Origin: Deinococcus hopiensis KR-140
Lineage (GTDB): Bacteria; Deinococcota; Deinococci; Deinococcales; Deinococcaceae
Direction: 5' to 3'
Length of the DNA stretch: 64,000 nucleotides
NCBI GenBank assembly: GCA_943327755.2
Contig: CALPYF020000011.1
Location: 1 to 64,000 of the forward strand
Shown: positions 9,301 through 21,628 of the stretch, piece after piece
Layout: the number at the start of each line of letters is the position of its first letter
How positions within the stretch are numbered: position 1 is the first letter of the stretch
The notes under the pieces: generated by a model
Databases searched by the model: none
Told to the model about the DNA's origin: nothing
The model's input: the letters and a program-made list of their open reading frames with translations, nothing else
Made by a program: the position numbers and the translations under genes

Positions 9301-10134
9301 TCAGATCCGTGCGAACTCGACCGCTGCCTGCACCTGCTCGTCGGTGGGGCGGACGCCGGTGTACAGCACGAACTGCTCCAGCGCCTGCAACGCCACGACC
9401 TCCAGCCCGGTCACGACGGGCCTGTCCTGCCGCCGCGCCTCCACGATCAGGGGCGTCTCGCCCGGCAGGGCGATCACGTCGAACACCGTGCCCGCCCGCG
9501 CGATGGCGTCAGGCGTGAAGGCCAGGTCGTGCTCCTCCGCGCCACCCGCCATGCCGATCGGCGTGACGTTCACGAGCAGGTCGCCGTCCTGCACGTCAGG
9601 GGTGGTGGGGTGCCAGTCCCAGCCGCAGCGGTCCGCCAGTGCCCGCCCGGCGGCCTCGTTGCGGGCGACGATCATGCCGCGCGTGAAACCCGCGTCCCGC
9701 AGGGCACTCGCCACGGCCTTCCCCATGCCGCCGCTGCCGCGCAGCACCACCCGCGCGTCCCGGTTCAGCGCGTGCCGTTCGATCAGCAGCTGAATGGCGG
9801 TGTAATCCGTGTTGAACGCCCGCAGGAACCCGTCCGTGTTCACGATGGTATTCACCGACCCGATGGCCGCCGCCGAGGCGTCCAGTTCGTCCAGCAGCGG
9901 AATCACCGCCTCCTTGAACGGCATGCTGACCGCGCAGCCGCGCACGCCCAGCGCCCGGATACCCGCCACGACGCCCGCGATGTCCTGCACCCCGAACGCC
10001 TTGTACACGAAATCCAGACCCAGCGCCGCGTACAGGTGATTGTGAAAGCGCGTCCCGAAGTTGCTGGGTCGGGCCGACACGCTCATGCACAGCGTCGTGC
10101 CCCGATTGATGTCCAGCTTGCTCGCGCCTGTCAC
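9301..10134 (-). CDS. Shikimate 5-dehydrogenase-like protein
   Basis: The product has 277 residues. N-terminal shikimate-binding-type segment (SARPSNFGTRFHNHLYAALG) with RGCAVSMPFKEAVIP in place of the usual NVTxPxK; a GSVNTIVN motif; and a Rossmann NADP site (LRGSGGMGKAVASAL, with GSGGMG instead of GAGGAA). It catalyses, or resembles enzymes that catalyse, NADP-dependent 3-dehydroshikimate reduction. The motif changes suggest a YdiB/SdhL-type relative rather than the main AroE. The start is GTG. It lies 118 bp after argC on the same strand. Confidence 0.8.
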   Translation of the reverse strand: MTGASKLDINRGTTLCMSVSARPSNFGTRFHNHLYAALGLDFVYKAFGVQDIAGVVAGIRALGVRGCAVSMPFKEAVIPLLDELDASAAAIGSVNTIVNTDGFLRAFNTDYTAIQLLIERHALNRDARVVLRGSGGMGKAVASALRDAGFTRGMIVARNEAAGRALADRCGWDWHPTTPDVQDGDLLVNVTPIGMAGGAEEHDLAFTPDAIARAGTVFDVIALPGETPLIVEARRQDRPVVTGLEVVALQALEQFVLYTGVRPTDEQVQAAVEFARI

Positions 10135-10252
10135 GACTGCCCCGCTCCTGCGACTGCGCTGCGTGCCCTGCGCTCCGCTCCGGTCACTCCACTCCGTCTC
10201 CGTCGTCTCATTCCTGCTCCTTCCAGTCGGCTCCGGGTCCCCCGGAGCGGAA

Positions 10253-11167
10253 TCACAGTCCCAGCATGAGGTTCAGGTTCTGCACCGCCGCGCCGCCCGC
10301 GCCCTTCCCGAGATTGTCCAGCCGCGCGACCAGCAGCGCACGCTCGCCGTCCGTGGCCGCGTACACGAACAGCTCCAGGTCGTTCGTACCGTTCAGAGTC
10401 TGCGGGTCAAGCACCTCCGGGTTGTCGCTCATCTCGAACACCCGCACATACCGCTGCCCGGCGTAGTGATCCTTCAACGCCGCGTGCAGGGCGTCCGGCG
10501 TGGTGCCCAGCTCCTGCAGGTGCAGAGGGATGGTCACGGTCATGCCCTGCGCCCACGCGCCCACGTTCGGTGTGAAGATCGGCGTGCGGCTCAATCCCCC
10601 GTACCGCATCGTCTCGGGAATGTGCTTGTGCCCCAGCCCCAGCGCGTAACTCAGGAACGCGCCCTTCATCGGATGATCCTCGCCCTTCTCGTGCGCGTCC
10701 ACCAGCGCCCGGCCCCCACCCGTGTACCCGCTGTACCCCTGGATGCTGACCGGGAAGTCCGCCGGGATCAGGCCCGCGCCCGTCAGCGGGGCCAGCAGCG
10801 AGATCGCGCCCGTGCTGTAACAGCCGGGGTTCGCCACGAAGCGCGCCGCGCGGATCGCGTCCGCCTGCCCCGCGTTCAATTCCGGGAAGCCGAACACCCA
10901 CGCCGGATTCACCCGGTGCGCCGTGCTCGCATCCAGCAGGCGCGCGGCCGGGTTCGTGGTCAGCGTGACCGCCTCGCGCGCCGCGTCGTCATGCAGGCAC
11001 AGGATCGACACGTCCGCCGTGTTCAGCAACTCCGCCCGCGCCGCGCTGTCCTTGCGCCGCGCCGGGTCGATGCTCAGCAACTCGATATCCGCCCGGCCCT
11101 GAAGCCGCTGCCGGATCTGCAGGCCCGTCGTTCCGGCCTCACCGTCGATAAATACCTTGGGTGTCAT
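10253..11167 (-). CDS. argC: N-acetyl-gamma-glutamyl-phosphate reductase, type 2
   Basis: The product has 304 residues, the short type-2 ArgC form. N-terminal VFIDGEAGTTGLQIRQRL is the NADP-binding turn; the catalytic cysteine lies in FVANPGCYSTGAI; and GYSGYTGGGR follows. It reduces N-acetylglutamyl phosphate to the semialdehyde in arginine (or the related LysW-bound lysine) synthesis. The start ATG overlaps the stop of the DUF6882 gene (ATGA), making it the distal member of an overlapping chain that begins downstream of argF. Confidence 0.93.
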   Translation of the reverse strand: MTPKVFIDGEAGTTGLQIRQRLQGRADIELLSIDPARRKDSAARAELLNTADVSILCLHDDAAREAVTLTTNPAARLLDASTAHRVNPAWVFGFPELNAGQADAIRAARFVANPGCYSTGAISLLAPLTGAGLIPADFPVSIQGYSGYTGGGRALVDAHEKGEDHPMKGAFLSYALGLGHKHIPETMRYGGLSRTPIFTPNVGAWAQGMTVTIPLHLQELGTTPDALHAALKDHYAGQRYVRVFEMSDNPEVLDPQTLNGTNDLELFVYAATDGERALLVARLDNLGKGAGGAAVQNLNLMLGL

Positions 11168-11664
11168 ACGTCTCCCTGGGGCACCGCGCTCAGTTGCACG
11201 GTGCCGAATGTCATGAATACGAGGGTCGGCCCGGCAGGACCACGGTAGGCGCCCTGGGCATCGGCCAGTGTGGTGGCCAGCGCCGTGAACGCCCAGGCGT
11301 CCTCTTCCGAGCACTCAAGTTTGCGTTCCAGCAGCGCCTCCAGCCCATGCGTCTGCGCCCAGTCCCTGACCTGCCGCGCGTGTTGCCCCAGAGGTTCGGG
11401 GACGGAGGGGTGATCCCAGCCCCACAGCCAGGTGGATTCAGCAGTGCTGTACGTCCCGATCACCTGCACTGGGGCGACGGCCTGGACAGTGTCCGTGGTG
11501 AACCTGATCGTGCCAGCTGCCAGATCGGCGGCCCACTCGGCCCGGTCCAGGCCCCAGCTGCCGATATGAGCCTGCGTCTTGGCCTGGAGATCAGCGAATC
11601 CCCGTTCCACCATGTTCTGCTGGTCACCGAACAATTCGGTCGGATCATTCGTCATGACTGTCAT
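11164..11664 (-). CDS. DUF6882-like protein
   Basis: The product has 166 residues and is Trp-rich, with the pattern STAESTWLWGWDHPSVPEP (about 88-106). I associate this with the DUF6882 family of unknown function; this is recall, not a search. No signal peptide or membrane segment. It overlaps the Nudix gene upstream and argC downstream by 4 bp each (ATGA), so it is translated as part of the chain. Confidence 0.7.
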   Translation of the reverse strand: MTVMTNDPTELFGDQQNMVERGFADLQAKTQAHIGSWGLDRAEWAADLAAGTIRFTTDTVQAVAPVQVIGTYSTAESTWLWGWDHPSVPEPLGQHARQVRDWAQTHGLEALLERKLECSEEDAWAFTALATTLADAQGAYRGPAGPTLVFMTFGTVQLSAVPQGDV

Positions 11665-12209
11665 TCTGACCTTCTGCCCGGAGTACCGGGCGAGACATCC
11701 TGACTACCCACCCCGTAGCACAGCTGCACGAGGCGCTTCAGGTCGCCCTTGGCGGGGTCGCCCTGCTCGATGCGCCGGATGAGTTCGGCGGGCGTGAGCC
11801 ACTGCGCGCTGCTGAAATCGTCCGGGTTGAAGGCGGGCGGGTCGTCGCGGCGCAGTTCGTACACGTGCATGAAAGCACTCAGGCCGTCGCGCGGGCCGAA
11901 GCGGGCGATGTGCCGCCACGGGAGGTCGTCCACGTTCAGGTTCAGTTCCTCCTGCGTCTCGCGGCGGAACGCCTGCTCGTAGGTTTCGCCGTGTTCGACG
12001 TGCCCGCCGACGCTCAGGTCGAGGCAGCCGGGGAACAGGCGTTTGTGCGCGGTGCGGCACGGAATCCACAGCTGGCCCGCGCCGTTGATCAGGAAGGCGT
12101 TGATGACGCGGACGGTCAGGCCGCGCGCATAGGCATCCTCGCGGGTGGCCTGACCGATGACCTCGTCGTGCTCGTTCACGACGTCCAGCCACTCCGTGAC
12201 CCCGGTCAC
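11661..12209 (-). CDS. Nudix hydrolase, IDI/YfcD-like
   Basis: The product has 182 residues. A complete Nudix box is visible: GHVEHGETYEQAFRRETQEEL (written here in full at 21 residues would exceed need; key residues are G...E...REtqEE near 70-92), preceded by EWLDVVNEHDEVIGQATRED, typical of the YfcD/isopentenyl-isomerase-like branch. It probably hydrolyses a nucleoside-diphosphate-linked compound. The GTG start overlaps the stop of the GNAT gene (GTGA), which selects it over an upstream frame extension. Confidence 0.85.
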   Translation of the reverse strand: MTGVTEWLDVVNEHDEVIGQATREDAYARGLTVRVINAFLINGAGQLWIPCRTAHKRLFPGCLDLSVGGHVEHGETYEQAFRRETQEELNLNVDDLPWRHIARFGPRDGLSAFMHVYELRRDDPPAFNPDDFSSAQWLTPAELIRRIEQGDPAKGDLKRLVQLCYGVGSQDVSPGTPGRRSE

Positions 12210-12724
12210 GCGGTCCACTCGGCGGCCAGAACGGCGTACAGGGCGTCGTCGGTCCACTCGCCCCGGTGCCGGTAACTCTGGAGGCTGGTCCCCTCGTGCC
12301 GGAAGCCCAGGCGGGTCAGCAGGCCTGCGACCGCCGTGTTGCGCGGGTCGATGCTGGCGTGCACGCGGTGCAGGCCCAGGCCCGCGAACGCGTGGGTGAC
12401 GAGGGCGTGCAGGGCCTCGCGGGCGTACCCCTGCCCCTGCGCGCTGCGGGCAAGCGTCACGCCGAGTTCCGCCTGCGGCCCCTGCGTGTTCAGGCCCACG
12501 TCCCCCACGAGTTCACCGCCCGTCAGCGTGACGGCCCGCTGCACCCAGCCGGGCGCCCCCAGCGGCGCGTCCGACACGAGCCCCGCCACACTGTCCGGCG
12601 TGGCAGGCAGCGGCCAGCCCTGATACCGCGCGACCTCCGGATCGTTCCGGTACGCCAGGACACGCGGCAGGTCGTCCGGCGTCAGGGGCCGGAGGGTCAG
12701 ACGGGACGTGTGCAGGATGGTCAT
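12206..12724 (-). CDS. GNAT acetyltransferase, RimJ/RimL type
   Basis: The product has 172 residues. N-terminal TSRLTLRPLTPDDLP and AYRNDPEVARYQGWP are the hallmark of the Acetyltransf_3/RimJ-like branch; the acetyl-CoA loop appears as SAQGQGYAREAL, and HASIDPRNTAVAGLLTRLGF is the C-terminal motif. The acceptor is unknown. It is first in the GNAT-Nudix-DUF6882-argC overlapping chain and lies 70 bp after argF. Confidence 0.87.
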   Translation of the reverse strand: MTILHTSRLTLRPLTPDDLPRVLAYRNDPEVARYQGWPLPATPDSVAGLVSDAPLGAPGWVQRAVTLTGGELVGDVGLNTQGPQAELGVTLARSAQGQGYAREALHALVTHAFAGLGLHRVHASIDPRNTAVAGLLTRLGFRHEGTSLQSYRHRGEWTDDALYAVLAAEWTA

Positions 12725-12794
12725 GGGGTCAGCGTGCCAGAGAAACGGGCGGGCGCGCATCCGCGTGACGGCAGATGCGCGCCATAGCGGAGGT

Positions 12795-13877
<1,083 letters not shown>

Positions 13878-14021
13878 AGGCGCGGAGTATACCCGCTTCA
13901 GGTCAGGGCACGATCACTCCGAGTGGTGAGCGCATGAATATGCATTCTGAATGACTGGACATGCAGAGGGGGGAGCGGCGCGGGGCCCTTACGGCCACCC
14001 GCGCGCTGCGCCCCACCTCCC

Positions 14022-16019
14022 TTACTTCGTTTCGGTCAGGCTGTAGCTGCCGCTGCCGCTGTAGGCGTAGACGCGCCAGCGGTACGTGCCGCTCGCGGCG
14101 GCGTAGTTGATGGCTTCGGTGCTGGTGCTGCCTTCGCTGGCCGCGACCTGCGTCCAGGTGCTGCCGGAGAGTTTCTGCAGGTACAGGTCGAAGTCGGTGC
14201 CCGACGGGCCGGTCAGGTTGCCGTTCAGGGTGCCGCCCGCGTACGTGAAGCCGCTGCTGGAGGTCTGGTAGGCGTTCCCGGCGGCGGCGACCGTGCCGGT
14301 GTACGTGGTGGTCGTGCCGGTGGTCGCGCCGACCGTGACGAACAGCGCGGACACGGGACCGTACGTGCCGTTGTTGTTCTTCGCGCGGACGTACACCATG
14401 TGCTTCCCGGCGCTGAGGCCGGTGGTGGAGACCGTGGCCTGCACGCTCTCGGTGGCGGCATTGAACGCGCCGTCCGCAGCGGTCATGGCGCGTGCGGTCC
14501 CGCCGGCCCAGGGGGGCGTGTCGATGAAGTACTCGGCGCTGCTGATCGTGCGGGTGGGTTCCGCGCCGTTGCTGGTGTTGAAGCGGGTGTTCGTGGCGCT
14601 GGCGCTCAGGGTGAAGCTGGCGCCCGTGGCGACGCTGGCGGGGGCGTTCAGCGTGACGCTGTCCGGGCCGCTGCCCATGGTGTACGGCTGGCGGGCCACG
14701 CGCAGCGCGTACAGCAGGGCCGCCTGGTTCTTGGGCAGGGTGGTGCCGGTGAAGGTGTTGCACGGCTCGAAGAACGCACTGCCCAGTTCGATGGTGTAGG
14801 CGGGCACGCCCAGCTCGCCGTACGCGAAGTCGTCGGTGGTGCCGCTGGTGGGGTACAGGCCGACGCTCTGCTCGGGGGTGTAGCCGTTGAAGTACGCGAA
14901 CTTGCGGCCCAGGCTCTGCATCTGCGTGCCGTTCGGGGCGACGGTGGTGGTGTCTCCCCAGGGCCACAGCACCAGCTGGGAGTAGCTGTGGATGTCCATG
15001 TACAGGCCGCTGGTGGTGTCGGGCGCGGCGTCGGTGCGGGCGGGGCCCCGGTTGTCCGCGAAGGCCGCCTTGATCAGGGCCTGGAGGTTCTGCGTCTCGA
15101 TTTCACTCGCGGCGGCGGTGCCCTTGTACGTCTCGTTACAGGGGTCGGCGCTGGATCCGCCGGTGCCCCAGGCGTAGTTGAAGTTGCGGTTCAGGTCCAC
15201 GCCGTACAGGCCGTTGCTGCACGCCTGGGTGTCGTTCACGTTCTTGCGCCAGGACGCGCCCGCCTCGGCCTTCTTGCGGCCGTCCGGGTTGCTCTGGAGG
15301 ACCAGCCAGACCTCCTGACTGTCGAGCATCCAGGTGACGTCGGCGTCCTTGCCGTAGTTGGCGAGCAGGTACTCTGCGAAGCGGGTCGTGAGTTCCGCCG
15401 GGGTGTACTCGCGCGCGTGGATGGACGCGGTGATGAGCAGCCGGGGCTTGGTGCCGGTCACGCTCTTGTTGGTCAGTTTCAGGACGTTCATGTCGTACCC
15501 GCCGCGCCCCTTGCTCTTGAGCCACGAGGAGCCGAAGCTGCTCCAGCTGGCGAGGTTCGGGTACTGCGTGACGAGGCCCTGCGCGCTGGCGTAGGTTTCC
15601 TCGACGGTGCGGTAGCAGGAGTAGCCGCTGATGCTCAGGGCGCTCAGCGGGGTTTTCAGCGAGGCGCTGTGGCGCTCGGTCTGGGTCTGGTCGATCTTCA
15701 CGGTCCAGCCGCGGGCGAGGCCGGTGACGCGCAGCTGCTCGAATTCGGGGCGGCTGATGTCCAGCAGCACGTAGCCGTCTTCCAGGCTGCCGCCGACCGG
15801 TTCGAAGGTCTTGACGATGTCCAGCCAGTCGCGTTTGGTCTTGAAATCCACGCGGGACACGACGACCGGGTACTGCTGGAAGGTGCTGCACTCGTCGGCG
15901 GTGGCGACCAGGGAGTCGCTGCCCTTGGGGGCGGCCGCCTGGGGGGAGGCGGGGGTCTGCGAGCAGGACGCGAGCAGCAGGGCGGCGCTGAGCAGGGAGA
16001 CGGACAGACCTTTATGCAT
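14022..16019 (-). CDS. Secreted M14 zinc carboxypeptidase with C-terminal PPC domain
   Basis: The product has 665 residues. Lipoprotein-type signal (LLLASC, Cys about 19), then a propeptide-like region and an M14 domain with the zinc ligands HxxE in SIHAREY (H about 201) and H in DIHSYSQL (about 343), and the general-base Glu in TIELGSAFFEP (about 410). The C-terminus (about 560-665) is a bacterial pre-peptidase PPC-type beta domain (GPSGTDFDLYLQKL). It probably degrades peptides outside the cell. ATG at 16019 is chosen because the signal peptide starts there. Confidence 0.9.
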   Translation of the reverse strand: MHKGLSVSLLSAALLLASCSQTPASPQAAAPKGSDSLVATADECSTFQQYPVVVSRVDFKTKRDWLDIVKTFEPVGGSLEDGYVLLDISRPEFEQLRVTGLARGWTVKIDQTQTERHSASLKTPLSALSISGYSCYRTVEETYASAQGLVTQYPNLASWSSFGSSWLKSKGRGGYDMNVLKLTNKSVTGTKPRLLITASIHAREYTPAELTTRFAEYLLANYGKDADVTWMLDSQEVWLVLQSNPDGRKKAEAGASWRKNVNDTQACSNGLYGVDLNRNFNYAWGTGGSSADPCNETYKGTAAASEIETQNLQALIKAAFADNRGPARTDAAPDTTSGLYMDIHSYSQLVLWPWGDTTTVAPNGTQMQSLGRKFAYFNGYTPEQSVGLYPTSGTTDDFAYGELGVPAYTIELGSAFFEPCNTFTGTTLPKNQAALLYALRVARQPYTMGSGPDSVTLNAPASVATGASFTLSASATNTRFNTSNGAEPTRTISSAEYFIDTPPWAGGTARAMTAADGAFNAATESVQATVSTTGLSAGKHMVYVRAKNNNGTYGPVSALFVTVGATTGTTTTYTGTVAAAGNAYQTSSSGFTYAGGTLNGNLTGPSGTDFDLYLQKLSGSTWTQVAASEGSTSTEAINYAAASGTYRWRVYAYSGSGSYSLTETK

Positions 16020-16180
16020 GGAGCCTCCATCGGCGGCGGTCCCGTCCGGGGAGACCGGCAGGACGTCGCCTGGGTTGTGTGGTGCTGCGCTACTGTAACA
16101 CCCCCCCGGCGCGCAAGCGAAAGTTCCACTGTCCACCATCGAGGAACGCCACGGGAGGACCGGGCGTACACTCCCGCGCA

Positions 16181-17095
16181 ATGAGCGCCCCCGCGACCCT
16201 GCCGCCCCTGAACGCCCGCGCGCTACTGCTGGCGCTGCTCATCACAGGCATCTGGGGCGTGAACTTCATCGTGATCAAGTGGAGTGTCGCGGGCGCCCCG
16301 CCGCTGCTGGTCGCCGCGCTGCGCTTCGCGGTGGCCGCCCTCCCTGCAGTGTTCCTCGTGCCGCGCCCGCAGATCCCCGCCCGGCTGCTGTGGGGCTACG
16401 GGCTGCTCGTGGGCGTCGTGCAGTTCGGCCTGCTGTACCTCGCCATCCAGCTGGGCATGAGCGCAGGCCTGGGTTCGCTGCTCATGCAGATGCAGGCGTT
16501 CTTCACCGCGATCCTGGCCGCGCGGCTGCTGGGCGAACGCATCCAGCCCTGGCAGGCCGCCGGGATGACCGCGGCGTTCAGCGGCATGGCCCTGATCGGC
16601 GCGCTCTCCGGCGGCGACCTGCCCCTGATCAGTCTGGCCCTCACGCTGCTGGCCGCGCTGGGCTGGGCGGGCAGCAACCTCGTGGTGCGGGCGTCGGGCG
16701 GCGCGAACATGCTGTCCCTGGTCGTCTGGAGCGCCCTGATTCCCCCCATTCCCCTGACGCTGCTGGCAGGCCTGACCGGCGGCTGGGACGCCGTGGGCCA
16801 CACCCTGACGCACAGCGGGTGGGGGTTCTGGGCGGCCATCGTGTTCATGGGCCTGGGCAACACCGTGCTGGGCTTCGGGTTGTGGTCCGTGCTGATCCAG
16901 CGGCACGGCGCGGCGCGGGTGGCGCCCCTGTCGCTGCTGGTGCCGGTGTTCGGCCTGATCGCCAGCGCCCTGGCCTACCACGAGGCGTTCCCGCCCGGGA
17001 AGGTCATCGGCGCGCTGCTGGTCTTCGCGGGCCTGACCCTGCACGTGTTCGGCGGCCGCTGGTGGCACCGGACCGGACAGCGCACCCCCGCCTGA
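16181..17095 (+). CDS. EamA/DMT-family exporter
   Basis: The product has 304 residues with about ten membrane segments and the duplicated EamA fold: first half ALLLALLITGIWGVNFIVIKWSV, second half LALTLLAALGWAGSNLVVRA. Members export amino acids or other small metabolites; substrate unknown. A TACACT box ends 8 nt before the ATG. It diverges from the M14 peptidase gene. Confidence 0.88.
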   Translation: MSAPATLPPLNARALLLALLITGIWGVNFIVIKWSVAGAPPLLVAALRFAVAALPAVFLVPRPQIPARLLWGYGLLVGVVQFGLLYLAIQLGMSAGLGSLLMQMQAFFTAILAARLLGERIQPWQAAGMTAAFSGMALIGALSGGDLPLISLALTLLAALGWAGSNLVVRASGGANMLSLVVWSALIPPIPLTLLAGLTGGWDAVGHTLTHSGWGFWAAIVFMGLGNTVLGFGLWSVLIQRHGAARVAPLSLLVPVFGLIASALAYHEAFPPGKVIGALLVFAGLTLHVFGGRWWHRTGQRTPA

Positions 17096-17173
17096 ACGGC
17101 AGCCTGAATGGGCAGCGGCGTAGGCCACCCGGCGCATGGCACGCCGCGCCGGGCACCCGTTAGGCTGCGCGGC

Positions 17174-18166
17174 ATGTTGAGGACACGGGTGCTGGGCGGG
17201 CCAGCAGAGGACAACGCGCTGTGGGTCGTGGCGGACAGCGGGCAGGGGCAGACGCGCCTGCTGCTGGACTGCGGCGCGCGCGTGCTGGACACGCTGCCGT
17301 TCGCGGAGGTGCAGGCCACCGACCACCTGCTGCTGTCGCACCTGCACATGGATCACGTGGGCGGCTTCGACGACTTCTTCCGTGCGACCTTCGACCGGGC
17401 GGCGCCCACGCACGCCTGGGGGCCGCCCGGCACGGCCCGCATCCTCGGGCACCGCTTCCAGGGGTTCTGGTGGAACCACGCGCCCGAGTTGCGCGGCCAG
17501 TGGTTCGTGCATGACGTTCACGACGCGCACGTGCACTCCTTCCGCTTCGAGGCACAGGAGGCCTTCGCCGTGGCGCACGACGCGGGCACCCGCCCGCACG
17601 ACGGCACCATCCTCACCACCCCGGAAGTCCACGTGCAGGCCGTCCCACTGGAACACCACGGGCGCAGCCTGGGCTTCATCCTGCGGGAAGAAAGCCGGGA
17701 GCGCGTGAACACCGCCGCCCTGGCGGGATTGGGCCTGCGCCCCGGCCCCTGGCTGGCTGCGCTGAAAGGTGGCGCGACCGGGGACATTGACGTGAACGAT
17801 CAGGTCCACCCTGCGGACACCCTCCGCGCCGCACTGATGGAACGCGCGACCGGGGAGAGCCTCGCGTACCTCACGGACTTCCTGCTGGACGGCGAGCAGC
17901 AGGCACGCCTCGCCCCGCTGCTGCGCGGCGTGCAGACGCTGTACGCCGAGGCGCAGTACGCCCCCGAAGACCACGCCCTTGCCGCCCGGCACGAGCACAC
18001 CACCGTCACACAGGTCGCTGCCCTCGCCCACGCGGCGGACGTGCCCGCGCTGACGCTGCTGCACCTGAGCCGCCGCTACCGAGCCGAGCAATGGGCTGAG
18101 ATGCTTCAAGCTGCGAAAGCCATCCACCCCCACACGCGCTTCCCGGACGGCTGGCTGGCCGGGTAA
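17174..18166 (+). CDS. Metallo-beta-lactamase-fold hydrolase
   Basis: The product has 330 residues. The metal-binding HxHxDH motif is seen as HLHMDHVGG (about 56-64), with further histidines in VPLEHHGRSLGF and an aspartate in YLTDF, which fits the RNase Z/phosphodiesterase-like branch. The start ATG is chosen because TAGGCT ends 7 nt before it (leaderless). Substrate unknown. Confidence 0.85.
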   Translation: MLRTRVLGGPAEDNALWVVADSGQGQTRLLLDCGARVLDTLPFAEVQATDHLLLSHLHMDHVGGFDDFFRATFDRAAPTHAWGPPGTARILGHRFQGFWWNHAPELRGQWFVHDVHDAHVHSFRFEAQEAFAVAHDAGTRPHDGTILTTPEVHVQAVPLEHHGRSLGFILREESRERVNTAALAGLGLRPGPWLAALKGGATGDIDVNDQVHPADTLRAALMERATGESLAYLTDFLLDGEQQARLAPLLRGVQTLYAEAQYAPEDHALAARHEHTTVTQVAALAHAADVPALTLLHLSRRYRAEQWAEMLQAAKAIHPHTRFPDGWLAG

Positions 18167-18215
18167 GACGGCAGGTTCGTGTGCCAGACCGTCCCCCTTC
18201 CCCTATCCTGCCCGG

Positions 18216-18776
18216 GTGACCTCCTCTCTCGCTGCGCCACGTCACCCACACGTCACGGCGCTGTGGGGCTCAGTGACCGCTTTCTGCCTGCTGCCCCTGT
18301 TCACACCGGACCGCCCGCTGACCCCAGTCCTGCTGGCCGCCCTGCTGCCCTTCACGCTCCGTCTGACCCGCTGGATGACGGCAGGGCACTCCGGTCACGA
18401 GGCGACCCCGCACGCCCGGGCGCTGAACGTCTGGGCGCTGCACGGCGTGGCGCTGGGCCTCATCTGGGTGGGGGTGGGGCTATGGCGACAGCGGGACGGG
18501 TGGATGCCGGACGGTGCCGTTCAGGTGCTGACGGGCGCCGCGCTGGCGTGGACGTCCTGGGCCTTCCGTTCCGTGATTCACCGGCCGCCCGGCCTGCCCA
18601 CGGACACGACGCTGACCCGCTGGAGCTGGTCCCTGAGGAGCTGGCAGGTGGCCCTGCTCGTGAATCTGATCTGGACTGCACTGCGGGCGCCGCTGAATCC
18701 ACAGCTGCTTCAGCCCCTCGCGCTGATGCTCGCGGCGGAACTCCTGCACCGTTCCGTGCAGGGCCGCGCCCGCTGA
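18216..18776 (+). CDS. Membrane protein of unknown function
   Basis: The product has 186 residues with about five hydrophobic helices (for example VTALWGSVTAFCLLPLF, LLAALLPFTLRLTRWM, HGVALGLIWVGVGLW). I do not recognise the family. GTG start, with a TATCCT box ending 6 nt upstream, points to a leaderless mRNA. Confidence 0.65.
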   Translation: MTSSLAAPRHPHVTALWGSVTAFCLLPLFTPDRPLTPVLLAALLPFTLRLTRWMTAGHSGHEATPHARALNVWALHGVALGLIWVGVGLWRQRDGWMPDGAVQVLTGAALAWTSWAFRSVIHRPPGLPTDTTLTRWSWSLRSWQVALLVNLIWTALRAPLNPQLLQPLALMLAAELLHRSVQGRAR

Positions 18777-18802
18777 CCGCGCCCTGCCGTACCCTGTAGG
18801 GC

Positions 18803-19588
18803 ATGACTGCTGCGCTGTTCGATTCGCACATGCACACGCCCCTGTGCGGGCACGCCACGGGCTCGCCGCGCGAGTACGCGCGCTCAGCCCTGGACGCCGG
18901 ACTGGCGGGCATCTGCTTCACGGACCACATGCCGATGCCCGCGTGGTACGACGCGCCGTGGCGGATGCGCCGTGACCAGCTGGCTCAGTACGTGGCGGAC
19001 GTGCAGGACGCCCAGGTGGAGTTCGCGGGGCGGCTGGAGGTCCGGCTGGGCCTGGAGGCCGACTTTCACCCCGGCACCGAGAAGTACGTGGAGGAGGTGC
19101 TGGGCGCGCACCCGTGGGATTACGTGATCGGCAGCATTCATTACATCGGCGCGTGGGGCTTCGACAACCCGGAATTCATCGCGGAGTACGACAGCCGCGA
19201 CCTCGCGGGCCTGTACCGTGACTACTACGCGCTGGCCGAGGGGGCCGCGAAATCGGGCCTGTTCGACTCCATCGGGCACCTGGACCTGCCCAAGAAGTTC
19301 GGGCACCGCGACCCCGAAGGGTACGCCGCGCTGCACGCGCTGGACGTCATCGCCGAACGTGGCCTCGCGCTGGACTTCAACACCGCCGGGTGGCGCAAGC
19401 CCGTCGCGGAGGCGTACCCCGCCCCGGACCTGACCCGCGCCGCCGCCGAACGTGGCATCCCGTTCGTGCTGGGCAGCGACGCGCACAAACCAGAGGAGGT
19501 CGGGCACCGCTTCACGGACGCCATCAAGCAGATTCACGACGTCGGCGGACGGATCGTCACGTATACCGGACGCATCCGCCACGGATAA
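18803..19588 (+). CDS. PHP-family phosphatase, histidinol-phosphatase-like
   Basis: The product has 261 residues. PHP metal ligands are present: DSHMHTPLCGH, FTDHMP, GLEADF, GSIHYIG, DSIGHLDLPKK and GSDAHKPEEVG. This is the HisK-type histidinol-phosphate phosphatase pattern (last-but-one step of histidine synthesis), but no other his gene is here, so other phosphoesters are possible. A TACCCT box ends 7 nt before the ATG. Confidence 0.85.
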   Translation: MTAALFDSHMHTPLCGHATGSPREYARSALDAGLAGICFTDHMPMPAWYDAPWRMRRDQLAQYVADVQDAQVEFAGRLEVRLGLEADFHPGTEKYVEEVLGAHPWDYVIGSIHYIGAWGFDNPEFIAEYDSRDLAGLYRDYYALAEGAAKSGLFDSIGHLDLPKKFGHRDPEGYAALHALDVIAERGLALDFNTAGWRKPVAEAYPAPDLTRAAAERGIPFVLGSDAHKPEEVGHRFTDAIKQIHDVGGRIVTYTGRIRHG

Positions 19589-19598
19589 AGCGTTGTCT

Positions 19599-19690
19599 CT
19601 CTGGCTCCCCTCAAGGGGAGCTGGCCGCGAAGCGGACTGAGGGGTTCACGCGGAGGCTCTGGCTCAGAGCCAGCAGCCCGCTACTCTGAG
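19599..19690 (+). repeat. Palindromic intergenic repeat between PHP gene and polX
   Basis: Contains CTCCCC-TCAA-GGGGAG (19605-19620), then GCTGGCCGCGAAGCGGAC and GAGGGG. A shorter form of the same palindrome is at about 3893-3912, suggesting a second dispersed repeat family. It may also terminate the PHP gene. Confidence 0.5.
19682..19687 (+). promoter_or_regulatory. -10 box of leaderless polX
   Basis: TACTCT ends 6 nt before the polX ATG at 19694, so transcription should start at or next to the first codon. Confidence 0.55.
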
Positions 19691-19693
19691 CAT

Positions 19694-21397
<1,704 letters not shown>

Positions 21398-21536
21398 CAT
21401 TTCCACCTCGCCCGAGAAATCCAGGCGTACATTCTGCCCGCCTCAACCGGTGTTCAAAGCCCAGCTGAGTGAATCAATATGCTGGTGGCACTCCTGCTCT
21501 CGATCTGGCACTGATGGACCGGGGACAGCACGTCGT

Positions 21537-21572
21537 GGGCGGGACGACTCCCCTCACAGAGTCGTCCCGCCC
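21537..21572. terminator. Bidirectional terminator polX / CAP protein
   Basis: A perfect 14-bp stem (GGGCGGGACGACTC with GAGTCGTCCCGCCC) with an 8-nt loop sits between convergent genes. It is one of the strongest hairpins in the window. Confidence 0.8.
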
Positions 21573-21628
21573 GGGTGTTCGTTCAGTCGGGGAACGGGCC
21601 TTCAGCCGCCAGCGTTCCCAGTACGCGG